In this document: piece by piece, positions 49,066 to 59,276 of the stretch
How the letters are laid out: each line of letters begins with the position of its first letter
Position numbering within the stretch: position 1 is the stretch's first letter
Assembly: GCA_034770075.1 (NCBI GenBank)
Contig: CM068384.1
Span: forward strand, 33,254,414-33,318,413
DNA: 64,000 nucleotides
Reading direction: 5' to 3'
DNA from: Aralia elata
Taxonomy: Eukaryota > Streptophyta > Magnoliopsida > Apiales > Araliaceae
The notes under the pieces: generated by a model
Databases searched by the model: none
Told to the model about the DNA's origin: nothing
What the model saw: the letters and a program-made list of their open reading frames with translations, nothing else
Program-made: the position numbers and the translations under genes

Positions 49066-50000
49066 ATGCAAATCCAATCTGTTTCTCATTTACATTTAAT
49101 CTTCATATTGCTGCCCCTTTTTCTAGTCATTTCTTCTTCCCAGCTAAATGCTTATGCATCTTCAAAAGCCGTAACAAAAGTAGCAGCAGAAGCAGAAGCT
49201 CTTTTAACATGGAAGGCGAGCCTCGACAACAAAAGCCAGTCATTATTAGTGTTGTGGGCAGGAAACAGCCCCTGCAATAATTGGACCGGAATTAGTTGCA
49301 ATCGAGCTCAAAGTGTAACCCATATAGAACTTACGACTTGTGGCTTAAAAGGTACGCTTCATGATCTTAATTTCTCCTCATTTTTTCATCTCGAATCCTC
49401 GAACTTTACAACAACTCGCTTTATGGTACCATCCCTTCCAACATTGAACCTTTCCAAGCTCACCAACCTTTCTGTCAATCATCTATCGGGAAAGATTCCA
49501 TCCGAAATAGGCTTGCTCACAAATCTTCGATACTGTTTCATTTCAAGAGATCGGAAGACTCAGCTCACTTATCGGCCTGAGCTTCTATCTCAACAATCTT
49601 ACCGGTTCAATCCCCATTTCTATAGGGAACTTGAGCAGCCTAACCATTCTACTCCTCTATAAAAACGAACTTTCTGGACCCATTCCTTCTAGCATTTGGA
49701 ACTTGACCAGCCTTACTACTCTATACCTCTATGAAAACGAACTTTCTGAACCCATCCCTCGAGAAATTAGAATGTTTAGGTCTCTGATCGAGCTCGACTT
49801 GTCAGCAAATCATCTCACTGGTTTGATACCTGATTTTATAGGGAATTTGAGCAACCTATACAAATTATCCCTTTTCGAAAATAAACTCCCAGGACCCATT
49901 CCTTCTGGCATTGGGAACTTGACCAAGCTTAGTATCTTGTTTTTATCCAGCAATAATTATCTTAACAGTTCAATCCCTGTTTCAATAGGAAACTTGGTCA
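49066..50000 (+). pseudogene. LRR receptor-like kinase, copy 2, 5' part
   Basis: Start ATG at 49,066, giving a signal peptide with hydrophobic core IFILLPLFLVISS, an LRR N-cap with CNNWTGISC, then LRRs. The frame slips near 49,400 and returns near 49,450; it slips again near 49,545 into the frame used from 49,631. Repeats of the NLTGSIP and NELSGPIP type continue up to GNLV at 49,999, where copia LTR sequence begins. Compared with copy 1, the region equivalent to about 2,400-3,165 (several LRRs) is absent on both sides of the insertion. Domain order and family are clear; it is non-functional as read because of the frameshifts and the inserted elements. Confidence 0.88.
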
Positions 50001-50325
50001 CTAGCTTCCACTGGCGCGCCCCGCGCTAGACCACCAAAACCTGGATCTCACCCGGCGCCCATCGCACCGTTTCTAGCCTTACCTTGGCGCGCCCCGCGCT
50101 ACCCATACAGAACTTTTAGCGCGCCCCGCACTACTCCATTCTCTAAACTGGCGCGGCCCGCGCCGATGCTGTAGTAATTCTTTACCGTACCGCGGGGGGC
50201 TCCGCCCCCCCCCCCCCCAAAATCTTTAGTTCAATTCCAATGGGCCAGTGCGTCGCAAAGCTCCGCTTCACTCCGCACTTGGCCTTTTCCGAGAACATTT
50301 TAGTTATGAGCCACAAGTTCCAACA
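50001..50325 (-). repeat. Copia 3' LTR, truncated
   Basis: It ends CCAACA before the polypurine tract. It carries four GGCGCGCCCCGCGC-type motifs and a G6-loop-C hairpin near 50,195-50,215. The side facing the RLK is truncated. Confidence 0.8.
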
Positions 50326-51325
50326 ATCTCCACCTTGGCGAATAACCTCGCATATTCAGAAGACAAGCCACTTGTTCCAACCGGTTGGGGGGAATACACC
50401 TCTCTAGCAAGTAGAGACATTAACCAAGTCCAACAATGCTTGAACTTGTCTGCGGTCACAGTCTTTGTCAACATGTCAGCTCCATTCTCTGAAGTGTGCA
50501 CCTTTTTCCAATATCACATCATCCATAGCAATCAACTCTCTCACTTTGTGAAACCTTACGCCGATATGCTTAGTCCTTGCATGATACACCTGATGCTTTG
50601 CCAAATAAATGACACTCTGACTATCACAATATAGTCGCACTCCTCCTTGATATATGCCCAACTCATTCACAAAACCCTTCAACCACAATGCTTCCTTCCC
50701 AGCCTCAGCTAATGCCATATACTCAGCTTCAGTAGTAGATAGAGCTACTAGAGATTGTACCATGGATCTCCAACAAATCGGTTCACCTGCTAGTGTAAAC
50801 ACATATCCTGTCGTAGATCTCAAATCATCCAACCTTCCAGCATAATCCGCATCTACATACCCCACAACTGAAATCTGATCTTGTGGCTTCGCAAACATAA
50901 TCCCATGTTTTGCAGTACCACCACAAGTATCTGAATACCCACTTAACTGCTTTCCAGTGCTCTTTGCCTAGATTTGCCATGTATTTGCTCACTGTGCTGA
51001 CTGCATGTGCCAAATTGGGTCTTTTGCATACCATCGCATACATCAAGCAACCGACTTCGCTCGTATAAGGCACGTGTGACATATCCTGAGTCTCTTCATC
51101 CGACTTCGGACATTGTGCTATAGACAACCTGATGTGATTTGCCAATGGAGTGCTGACCTGTTTAGCATTAGCCATACTAAACCTCTCCAACACTTTCTCC
51201 ACATAATTTTTCTGTGACAACCATAACTTACCAGCTGTTCTATCCCTGTGAATCTCCATTCCAAGTATTTTCCTAACAGCACCCAAGTCCTTCATGTCAA
51301 ACTCCTTTCCCAACAAGGTCTTCAA
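50304..51325 (-). pseudogene. Copia RNase H and RT C-terminal part
   Basis: 51,325-50,825 starts LLGKEFDMKDLGAVRKILGM, the RT connection segment. RNase H follows at 50,898-50,476 with YVDADYAGRLDDLRSTTGY, STTEAEYMAL and CDSQSVIYLA, then the tail HTSENGADMLTK at 50,501-50,304. It lies in three frames, so at least two frameshifts are present. The 3' end overlaps the LTR start, as usual for this family. Confidence 0.85.
50326..50340 (-). promoter_or_regulatory. Copia polypurine tract
   Basis: Minus strand CGCCAAGGTGGAGAT immediately before the 3' LTR (TGTTGGAAC). It is the standard form for copia elements of this type. Confidence 0.8.
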
Positions 51326-51339
51326 CCTGTTGACTTAAA

Positions 51340-52367
51340 CCATACTCTTCGCAGCAATAAACATATCATCCACACACAGTAACAAAAAAATATAGGAACC
51401 AAGAAATAACATACATGCAACAATCATACTCACACCGAGTGAACCCGATTCGGATTATGAATGAATCAAACTTCTTATACCATTGTCTTGGAGACTGTTT
51501 CAGCCCATACAGTGATTTCCTCAACCTGCAAACCATGTGCTCAGTCTCCGACTGCTTGAACCCCTCAGGCTGCTCCATGAATATAACTTCCTCCAAATCA
51601 CCATGGAGAAAAGTTGTCTTCACATCAAGCTGCTCCAATGTCAATATAATCCTGATTGAAGTATGTCTCACTACCGGAGAAAACACCTCATCATAGTCAA
51701 TTTCCTTCCTCTGTGAATATCCCTTTGCAACTAATCGAGCCTTGACCCTTTCCCTTTCCTTTTCTGATACAGCTTCTTTCTTCTTGTATACCCACTTGCA
51801 CCCCACTGGTTTCTTTCCCTCAGGCAATTCTGTCAATTTCCAAGTCTCGTTTTTCTTCAATGACTCCATCTCCTCTACCATGGCCTCCATCCATCTGTCC
51901 CTTTCAGGACTAGCAATGACCTCCTGAAAAGTAGACGGATCCCCACTAGTGGTAGATAGAGCATATGCAACCATATCATCAAACATGTACCTCTCTGGTG
52001 GTTTGATAGTGCGTCTGGGTCTCATTGCGGCTATGCTTTCCTCCTGTTGCTGCTGATTATCCTGTTCCACTAGCGGTGGATTGCCAGTGTCACAGCTTTC
52101 CAGCTCAATCTAGATGTCTTACTGTTGGTTGCTGGTTTCTCCCCCAGCCTCTGTTTTTTGAACTTCTTGATGTGCCTTAACCATGGAAGCTTCATCAAAA
52201 ACCACATCCCTACTAATCACTACTTTCTTCGATTTCGGATCCCAAAGCTTGTACCCTTTTACTCCTTTCTTATACCCAAGAAAGATACATTGTTTGGATT
52301 TTGCATCAAGCTTTGACCTCTCATCATCGGGAACATGAACATAGGCTGGGCAACCGAATATTCTCAT
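51340..52367 (-). pseudogene. Copia integrase C-terminus and reverse transcriptase
   Basis: 52,367-52,119 holds the integrase C-terminal GKG-type region (MRIFGCPAYVHVPD). RT at 52,070-51,366 starts with ERDRWMEAM and WKLTELPEGKKPVGCKW and runs to GLKQSPRQWYKKFD. A frameshift in a T7 run at about 51,384 then moves the catalytic YVDD-equivalent, here CVDDM (about 51,367), out of frame. A TAA follows at about 51,337. This frameshift alone would abolish RT. Confidence 0.85.
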
Positions 52368-52394
52368 ACCTGAATAATCTACATCTTTACCTGT

Positions 52395-53057
52395 CTATAC
52401 CTCCTGTGCTACTTTACTATCCAAAGCAGTACTCGGTGACCTGTTTATAATGTAAACTGTCATGCTTACTGCTTCTGCCCAGAAATCCTTCAAAAGCTCT
52501 GCATTCAACCTAATGCATCGTGCCCGCTCTGCTATAGTTTTGTGCATTCTCTCTGCCACCCTATTCTGCTGTGGTGTCTTTCTAACAGTCCAGTGTCGTT
52601 GAATCCCATGCTCCTCACAAAACTTCACAAATTGCTCATACTTGTACTTTGTCCCATTATCTGATTTAAGGCACTTAATTCGTCTCCCTGTTTGGTTTTC
52701 CACTTCAGCTTTCCACACCCTAAACTTCTCAAAAACCTCAGACTTGTGTCGTATGAAGTACACCCAAACTTTTCTCGAAAAATCATCGATAAACGTTACG
52801 ATATACAGTGATCTCGCTTTTGAAGCTACCCTCACTGGCCCCCAAACATCAGAATGCACATAGTCAAGTGTTCCCTTCGTTTTGTTCACCGCACGCTTAA
52901 AACTCACCTTACACTATTTTCCCAGAACACAGAACTTGCAGAAATCAAGCTTGCATAATTTCACCCCTTTCAATAGATTTCTTCTATGTAATTCCAGCAT
53001 CCCACGTTCCCCCATATGCCCAATCGCATATGCCACAACGAAGTATCATCAATATCA
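52395..53057 (-). pseudogene. Copia integrase
   Basis: The zinc finger remnant (WHMRLG, then CKLDFCKFC) lies at about 53,040-52,920 across a frameshift and a TAG. The catalytic core at 52,907-52,395 has D in YVHSDVWGP, D in CLKSDNGTKY and E in QQNRVAERM, so the DDE triad is kept, although the usual GGE after the second Asp is changed. Confidence 0.85.
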
Positions 53058-53432
53058 TCAGTTGTTAGTGGCAGCAACTCCACCTACAACTGTACTTCCT
53101 ATCAACCGATAGATGTTCCCACTAACCTTAGAACCTCTCATGATCACTAGCGCACCCTTTGTCACTCTCATGGCTCCACCACCTGTTTTGTACTCACAAC
53201 CATTAGAGTCCAGAGTCCCTGGTGAAATTAGATTCTTCCTTAAACTTGGAATATGCCTTACCTCAACCAGAGTTCTCACAACACCATCAAACATCTTCAC
53301 CTTCACTGTGCATATTCCAATGGTGTTACACAAAACATCATTATCCATTAGAACTGTACCACAATTCACAGACTTGTATGTGTCGAACCACTCTTTTTTA
53401 GGTGAAATATGGAAAGAACATGCCGAATCCAA
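53058..53432 (-). pseudogene. Copia protease region
   Basis: It begins MDSACSFHISPKKEWF, where DSA replaces the usual DSG/DTG catalytic triplet of copia proteases, and continues to RHIPSLRKNLIS, which is typical of this family. It ends just before the integrase zinc finger. Confidence 0.8.
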
Positions 53433-54328
53433 AATTCATGAGTCTGCCACGTCTGTGTTTGTTGAAACTGACAACATATCCCCATCCTCCGATGACTCTT
53501 CCACAACGTTTGCGGTTTTCCTGGTTCTGTTTTCTTCCCTGTTCCCTCATCCTTATTCCTGTGTGGACAATCTTTCTTGAAGTGCCCTATCTCGTGACAG
53601 CTGAAACACTTCAATCCCTTTGACTTAGGAGTCCTGCCCCTTGACTTCGATTTTTCATGCTTTCCTGATTTTCCTCTTTCCGATTTTCTGCCACGTTACT
53701 CTCCACCTTTTACCACCAGCCCTTCACCCTAAACACCCTCGGTCTGTTGCCTTCGCTGGTTAAACATTAGTAGAGCAGAGGTGACTTCCTCCAATTTCAG
53801 AGTCTCTTTCCCCCATAGAAGGGTTGTAACAAGATTCTCCATGGAACCTGGTAACGAGCACAACAACATCAGCGCCTGGTCTTCTTCTTCGAATTTCACC
53901 TCAATTCTTAGCAAATCGCTAATTATCTGATTGAATGTATGAATATGTTGAATAAGATCCGAACCCTCGATCATCTTTAACCCAAACAACTTCTGCTTCA
54001 GAAACAGCTTATTTGTCAATGACTTTGACATATACCTGGATTCCAGTTTAGTCCAGACACCCGATGGCGATTCAACACCGATCACGTGATACATAACCTC
54101 GTCTATAAGACACAAACGAATTGTACTTACCACCTTTGCCTCGAGTTCATCCCAGTCGTCAGCCGACATGGTCGCTGGTTTCTTTTTCAACGCCTTTACC
54201 AATCCCTGCTGCACTAACAAATCTTTTACCCTCTGTTGCCATAGTCTGAAATTCCCAGTACCATCGAACTTCATCACATCGAACTTTGTAACAGACGAAC
54301 TTGAAGTCATCGTTCCTCGCGTGTTCAA
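53366..54328 (-). pseudogene. Copia Gag with CCHC knuckle
   Basis: 54,328-53,729 reads as one Gag frame (MTSSSSVTKFDVMKFDGTGN, VKDLLVQQGL, MSKSLTNKLFLKQKLF), matching the TNT1-type Gag. After frame changes and a stop at 53,729, the CCHC knuckle CFSCHEIGHFKKDC lies at 53,614-53,560. Gag starts only a few bases from the primer site. Confidence 0.85.
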
Positions 54329-54338
54329 TCCAACTCGA

Positions 54339-54351
54339 GCTCTGATACCAA
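54339..54351 (-). promoter_or_regulatory. Copia primer-binding site (initiator tRNA-Met)
   Basis: Minus strand TTGGTATCAGAGC, two bases inside the LTR end at 54,354. Confidence 0.9.
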
Positions 54352-54353
54352 TT

Positions 54354-54834
54354 TGTTAGAATTAATGATCACACACACACGACAGTATAGAATTAACACA
54401 GAGATTTACGTGGTTCCCCAAAACTTGGGTACGTCCACGGGTGGCTAGTTGTTTTATTAATTATCTTTGTAAGGCTACATAGGGCTTTCCAATAGATAGT
54501 ATTTATAGCTACTAATTCTATTCCAACCCTACTTCATATTATGACTCAAATACCCATAATGTCCTTCCAATAAATGAACTAGGAAAACTAAATCCGCCGA
54601 ACGGCGTGCCCCGCGCCGCTCACTGGCTTCCACTGGCGCGCCCCGCGCTAGATCACCAGAACCTGGATCTTACCCAAGGCGCGCCCCACGCTGTTTCTAG
54701 CCTTGCCTTGGCGTGCCCCGCGCTACCCATACAAAACTTCTAGTGCGCCCCGCGCTACTCCATGCTCTGAACTAGCGCGGCCCGCGCCGATGCTGCAGTA
54801 ACTCTGTACCGTACCGCGGGGGGGGGGGGGGTCC
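54354..54834 (-). repeat. Copia 5' LTR, first part
   Basis: Starts TGTTAGAATTAATG. It holds five GCGC-CCCGCGC-type motifs and ends in a long G run, where the next element is inserted. The LTR resumes at 60,168 (GAAGCTCCCCCCGG) and ends at 60,292. Confidence 0.8.
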
Positions 54835-55750
54835 TGATAAACTCCACGGCACGCTTGCGTGAGGTGGTCGTCGCCCGGATCGTTTCTAGCAAAGTTGAAC
54901 GGTGGATTGCTCGCAACACCTTAACCCCTCGTCTATATGTAGACGGTAATCTTGGTACAATTGCTCGCTTCAGAATTCTGCGTTGAATGGACACCAACGA
55001 CACCTTGACCCCTCGCTTATATGTAAGCGGTAATCTTGGTACAATCGACGATTGATGCGGTAGAAGACGCCACACACAACTATGTATTGTTGTATGATAA
55101 GTCAATAATTGAATCTTAAAGAAAACTAAGAAAAATACTTAGGAATTCTTCAAAGAACCAAAAGTAAACAATACTCTCACAAGAATATGATACTATGAAT
55201 ATTATTGATTGAATGAATGAATGATTACAGTACTTATGTCTATTTATACTAATAACATGAACCCAAATCCTAAATGAAATTAACTAGTTTGATTGGAAAT
55301 AGAAATTCTAATTGTATATGGAATAAGAAACCTAATCCTTTAAGGAATAACAAAACAATTGAAATCAAACCTTAAATCCTAAAAGGAATAGAAATACTAG
55401 TTAACAAGTAATTAGGAATCAAATCTATCTAATATTCATCCTAATCACATTAGAAATCTAAAAGATATGATAAATCCCTAAAAATATGGAAAGAAATCTG
55501 ATTAAATCTTCAAAAATGCGTTCTTCGAATTCCGTGTCGCGTGACCGGCCTGAGGCGCGTTAGCTGTGGCGCGAGGTGTACTTGACATGGCGCGGGGCGC
55601 ATTGGAACCTGCCAAGTTTCCCTTGAATTGGACTTCACAACAAGTATTATTAAGTAGTTTTTAGCCCAATCTCTTGAAAATAATTGTTGAACCCTATGAA
55701 CTTGAGTCAAAATATTGTTGAAAATTTTTGACCCCCTCATGCGCGTGTCA
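54835..55750 (-). repeat. Nested element 3' LTR
   Basis: TGATAAAC start. On the right side, GCGCGTGTCA is followed by TTTCCCACCTCT, the polypurine tract read inverted (AGAGGTGGGAAA). It carries a GCGCGGGGCGC motif. Confidence 0.85.
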
Positions 55751-56241
55751 TTTCCCACCTCTTCAAAAGGATTTGTCCTCAAATCTGGCATCTCCTCCTC
55801 TCGAAAAGGATTGGTCCACAATTCTAATCCTACATCAAAACAGATTAAGTTAGTAGCATCAAATAAAGCATGATCACGATTCTCATCTTGCAAACGACAT
55901 ATATAAACAATATCAACAATGCAAATAAGAATATGAAAATAATCAACAAAATTTTCAACTCCCTCGAGACACACAGTAACATCTAGTATCTCTTTTGAAT
56001 TGACATGAGCTACTTGTAAATATCCCCTTCCAAACAATGATCGAAACGACAAATCTCCATACAAGCTCGTCGAATCACCACCTGGAAACTTAAACACTTG
56101 ATCTCCTTTAATCATGAACTTCTCCAAGCTAACACGCTTTTCCACACATAAACTAAATTCTTCCATATCACTAAAAATATAATAACAAACTAAATAAGCA
56201 ACTATAGCAAAAATACAATTATTATTACTACCTAAGAACAT
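55510..56241 (-). CDS. 243-codon ORF of nested LTR element, pol-tail-like
   Basis: This open frame overlaps the end of the 507-codon ORF by 10 bp in another frame and runs into the 3' LTR. The first ~30 residues are hydrophobic. Most of the middle is unrecognised. Near residues 145-165 it reads LRTNPFEEVGNDT, very close to the C-terminal tail of gypsy polyproteins of the Reina/CRM kind. So this ORF carries the remnant end of a pol gene without its integrase. Whether it is made as a separate protein is unknown. Confidence 0.55.
   Translation of the reverse strand: MFLGSNNNCIFAIVAYLVCYYIFSDMEEFSLCVEKRVSLEKFMIKGDQVFKFPGGDSTSLYGDLSFRSLFGRGYLQVAHVNSKEILDVTVCLEGVENFVDYFHILICIVDIVYICRLQDENRDHALFDATNLICFDVGLELWTNPFREEEMPDLRTNPFEEVGNDTRMRGSKIFNNILTQVHRVQQLFSRDWAKNYLIILVVKSNSRETWQVPMRPAPCQVHLAPQLTRLRPVTRHGIRRTHF
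55751..55762 (-). promoter_or_regulatory. Polypurine tract of nested LTR element
   Basis: Minus strand AGAGGTGGGAAA next to the 3' LTR. Confidence 0.7.
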
Positions 56242-57755
56242 AAACCTAGATGTAATAAAATAAACGCAATTAAAACTACGAAAAGTTCTATATCCCCTGG
56301 ATCAAAAATCAACACATAGAACTCTCCAAGTTGCAGAAACTCCCATTCACAAATTCCCAGATCAAAAATGAATCTGATGATCTCGATCGTCCGTAAATAT
56401 AACCAATTAAGCGATCCTGGGTCAAAGATCATCCTTTGAAATCTCCCATATCGTATACGCGCACTCTCTTGAATTCCTGGATTAAACACATAACAAAACA
56501 AATCAACATGTATCTTTTGTTTAATCACAAAAAAATTAAATAACTCAAAATCACATGCAAAGTCTACGAGAACAAAATCTGAAACACTTCCCTTTAGACT
56601 TTTCATGTACTGTTCGAACTGATTTGCAAATTGATTTAAACCTTTCTCCTCAACGAGTATGAATCCATCTCGGATCTGTAAAACAAATTCAACCTTTCCT
56701 CTCCTATTGACATTAACACATTCAAAATCAATTAATTGCATCAACGGAATTGAAAGATCAAACCCAACACCACAAGATGAAAATTCACTAACATATATAC
56801 GATGATCACAACCAAACTCAATAAATGCTAAAGAATTTCCCCAAGTGTTGACAAAACTCGGAATATCATCAAAACAAATATTATCATATTTCCCAATGAA
56901 AGAATGCAAAATATGATTTAACATGAAAACATTTAATGCATTAGTTAATCCCAACGATTTAACTAAACATGTATGTAAATCATATCTCACCCCAATATGA
57001 TGATAATCATTTTTCAACCTAATACCAAATGATAGTAATTCTTTTCCATTCAAGATAACATTCTCAAAATCATGCAATGATAACAACTCTATTGGAAAGA
57101 CATTACCAACTGATAGCAAATCATGCAAAGAAGATTTCTCTACTGAAGAATCATGACCACTACCATTATCAATTAACGACATACCATGTAAAGATTGATT
57201 AGCATGAAAACCTATCTCAGCACATGGATAAGAAAACCTAGAACGAATATCATGCAAACAAGAGTATTGAAAATGAGAATAGACAACATGATCATAAACT
57301 AACTCAACAAATAACAAATAACCTCCATAGTTTATGAGAAAGACGATTCTACCATCAAAATAGCTAACAACAAATTTGTCCATGGAAGCATGTAAAACAT
57401 GTTTTAGATAACTCATGAAAACACTAGATGCATCAGTTAATCTAACCGAAATAACTAACCACCTATACAAGTTACATGTAGACACGACTTTCCATTCATC
57501 ACATTCTCTCATGCTAAATTGATTAGGCAATATCATCACATGGTCATCACCCAATGTAGACAAAACATAAGTACTATGCAATTTATCACATATATTATCT
57601 AAGCAAAGAAAATAATATCGATATTTGTTTACCAATTCAAAATCAACGAACAAGTTCGGCATTCTATCTTCCTTAGGTACTATGATCTCATGAATAGCAC
57701 ATGCACTAATGCTTTCTCCCACGATACCCGCTTTGATGAAGTTGGATTCTATCAA
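56232..57755 (-). CDS. 507-codon ORF with two diverged RT segments
   Basis: An uninterrupted minus-strand frame. Residues 82-138 (57,512-57,342) read RECDEWK, LYRWLV, LTDASSVFM, DKFVVSYFDG; residues 247-300 (57,017-56,856) read YHHIGVRYD, LVKSLGLTNALNVFM, FIGKY, CFDD. Both match the same piece of gypsy reverse transcriptase (REGDEWKTAF, LYEWLVMPFGLTNAPSTFM, GKFVVVYFDD). The catalytic YFDD is YFDG in the first and CFDD in the second. The rest has no recognised domain, and the usual RT fingers, thumb and RNase H are missing. The frame is open over 1.5 kb of AT-rich DNA, which suggests either selection or recent origin. It is not a working polymerase on present evidence. Confidence 0.65.
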   Translation of the reverse strand: MIESNFIKAGIVGESISACAIHEIIVPKEDRMPNLFVDFELVNKYRYYFLCLDNICDKLHSTYVLSTLGDDHVMILPNQFSMRECDEWKVVSTCNLYRWLVISVRLTDASSVFMSYLKHVLHASMDKFVVSYFDGRIVFLINYGGYLLFVELVYDHVVYSHFQYSCLHDIRSRFSYPCAEIGFHANQSLHGMSLIDNGSGHDSSVEKSSLHDLLSVGNVFPIELLSLHDFENVILNGKELLSFGIRLKNDYHHIGVRYDLHTCLVKSLGLTNALNVFMLNHILHSFIGKYDNICFDDIPSFVNTWGNSLAFIEFGCDHRIYVSEFSSCGVGFDLSIPLMQLIDFECVNVNRRGKVEFVLQIRDGFILVEEKGLNQFANQFEQYMKSLKGSVSDFVLVDFACDFELFNFFVIKQKIHVDLFCYVFNPGIQESARIRYGRFQRMIFDPGSLNWLYLRTIEIIRFIFDLGICEWEFLQLGEFYVLIFDPGDIELFVVLIAFILLHLGLCS

Positions 57756-57848
57756 CTCTCCAACCCGCCTTGGTAACTCCGTCGTCTCCTCGAGAATACT
57801 ATAAGCTGATCGGTACGGAATGATAGCTCAGGGTATATCATCAACAAC

Positions 57849-58793
57849 TTATATAAGAGAAACAACAGAACTAGACAAAGAAGAGTTAATCTTGTTAGTA
57901 TTCAAAAGCGCCGTCTTGTACGAATGTACAGTCATTGGCTTTTCAAAATACAATTCACTTTTCAACTCACTCTCTTTTTCATAGTCACATATTTCTTTTC
58001 TCTCTTTTTTCCGCTTACCCTCTCGTTTGTTTTTCTCTCGTTTATTTTCATTCTCTCTATTTTTTTTCATTCTCATTTTTCTCAATCTCTCTTTTATTTT
58101 CATCCTCACTTTTTTCAAATTTCTCTTTTTCACACTCAATCTTTTGTACAATTTCTCTTTGTCGCTCAATTTCACATGTAATTTCTTTCTTTGAATCATG
58201 GACTTCATCTCGAACATTGGAACCTAATAATTCTCCTTGGACTGCATATTTTATTCCATCGTCCACCTCCCTCGGCTGATCTTGCTCCTTTTGCGCCTTA
58301 GAGAAGTTTTGTCGCCGCTTCAAATAATCTTCCCACATCTCACTAAACGAACCCATGACTTCTTCCTTTTTCTCCTTAGTACCTAATGGCTCCCTATACA
58401 CCTTAGGAATTTCTCGAGGCGGTCTTCAATGAGAATCTCCATGCCTATCTATCCGTCTATAAACCTCCTTGTTATCATCCCATGTTGATCTCCTTGAAGG
58501 TTGATACTCATATATTAGAGTTGCATACTCATTCCTCCTATTAAGCTTTACTGGGGTATACCGCTTTCTCATCACGGTTTTCAACTCTTTCCATGTATCG
58601 ATCGGATGCTCTCCACATCTTCTCCTTTCACGTTCAAATTGAGCCCACCATGTAGCTGCATGACCGGTAAAATCTAGAACTGCAAGTTTGAACTTCTTTT
58701 GTTCGGAATATTCATGATAACCAAACTCTCGTTCCTTTCTTTTCTCCCAACTTAAATAAGCTTCTGGATCCGCTCTACCTTGAAAAGACCTCT
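57849..58793 (-). pseudogene. Gag fragment and K/E-rich region of nested LTR element
   Basis: 58,793-58,426 reads GRADPEAYLSWEKRKE, AATWWAQFERERRR and DTWKELKTVMRKRY, a clear gypsy Gag capsid. A TGA at 58,426 ends this frame, which then continues in phase as PREIPKVYREPLG to 58,057. From about 58,200 to 57,950 the sequence is a purine strand coding for Lys/Glu/Arg-rich repeats (MKKNRENENKREK), with a frame change into 58,217-57,849. The capsid start upstream of 58,793 is missing or unrecognised. No zinc knuckle is seen. Confidence 0.75.
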
Positions 58794-59262
58794 TTTGTCA
58801 CTCATAATTATTTTCACAATTATATCCATATATGATTGCTGCAAAACAAAGGTTAGTAGAAAAAACAATAATTTTTCTTACCACTCTCTTACGTGTTTCG
58901 CTCAAAAATGATGAATCTCTCGTGTATGCACTCAACTAAGCTTTTACCCTATAATATTCTCACTACTCTTGCCTTTTACCACTCAAATTCTCTCTTATAG
59001 GTTCTTTTTGAATTTCTAAATAATATCACAGTTTTCAATTCAATTCAAAAGTAACTTATCACGAAACAATTATAGAAGGTATGAATATCTCAATGATAGC
59101 ACAATCAATCGTAACAAATAATAATATTTTTTTCCTCACAAAATCTTTTCTTTTTTTCTCACTAATCCCCTTTTTTTCACGAATCTCACTTTTTTTGTAC
59201 TTTTTTTTGCAATATTTATTCAAACACGAAAAATAAAGGATAAGTAACTCGCTAGGAACTTA
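58794..59262 (-). other. Leader of nested LTR element
   Basis: AT-rich, non-coding sequence with T-rich runs (59,120-59,215) between the primer site and gag. No feature recognised. Confidence 0.55.
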
Positions 59263-59276
59263 GCTTTGATACCAAA
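59263..59276 (-). promoter_or_regulatory. Primer-binding site of nested LTR element
   Basis: Minus strand TTTGGTATCAAAGC, one base different from the usual initiator-Met site TGGTATCAGAGC. Confidence 0.75.

Noticed and set aside
57924..58279. Two Phe/Ser/Leu-rich plus-strand ORFs that look like membrane proteins
   Set aside because: They read the pyrimidine strand opposite the Lys/Glu-rich gag region; composition only.
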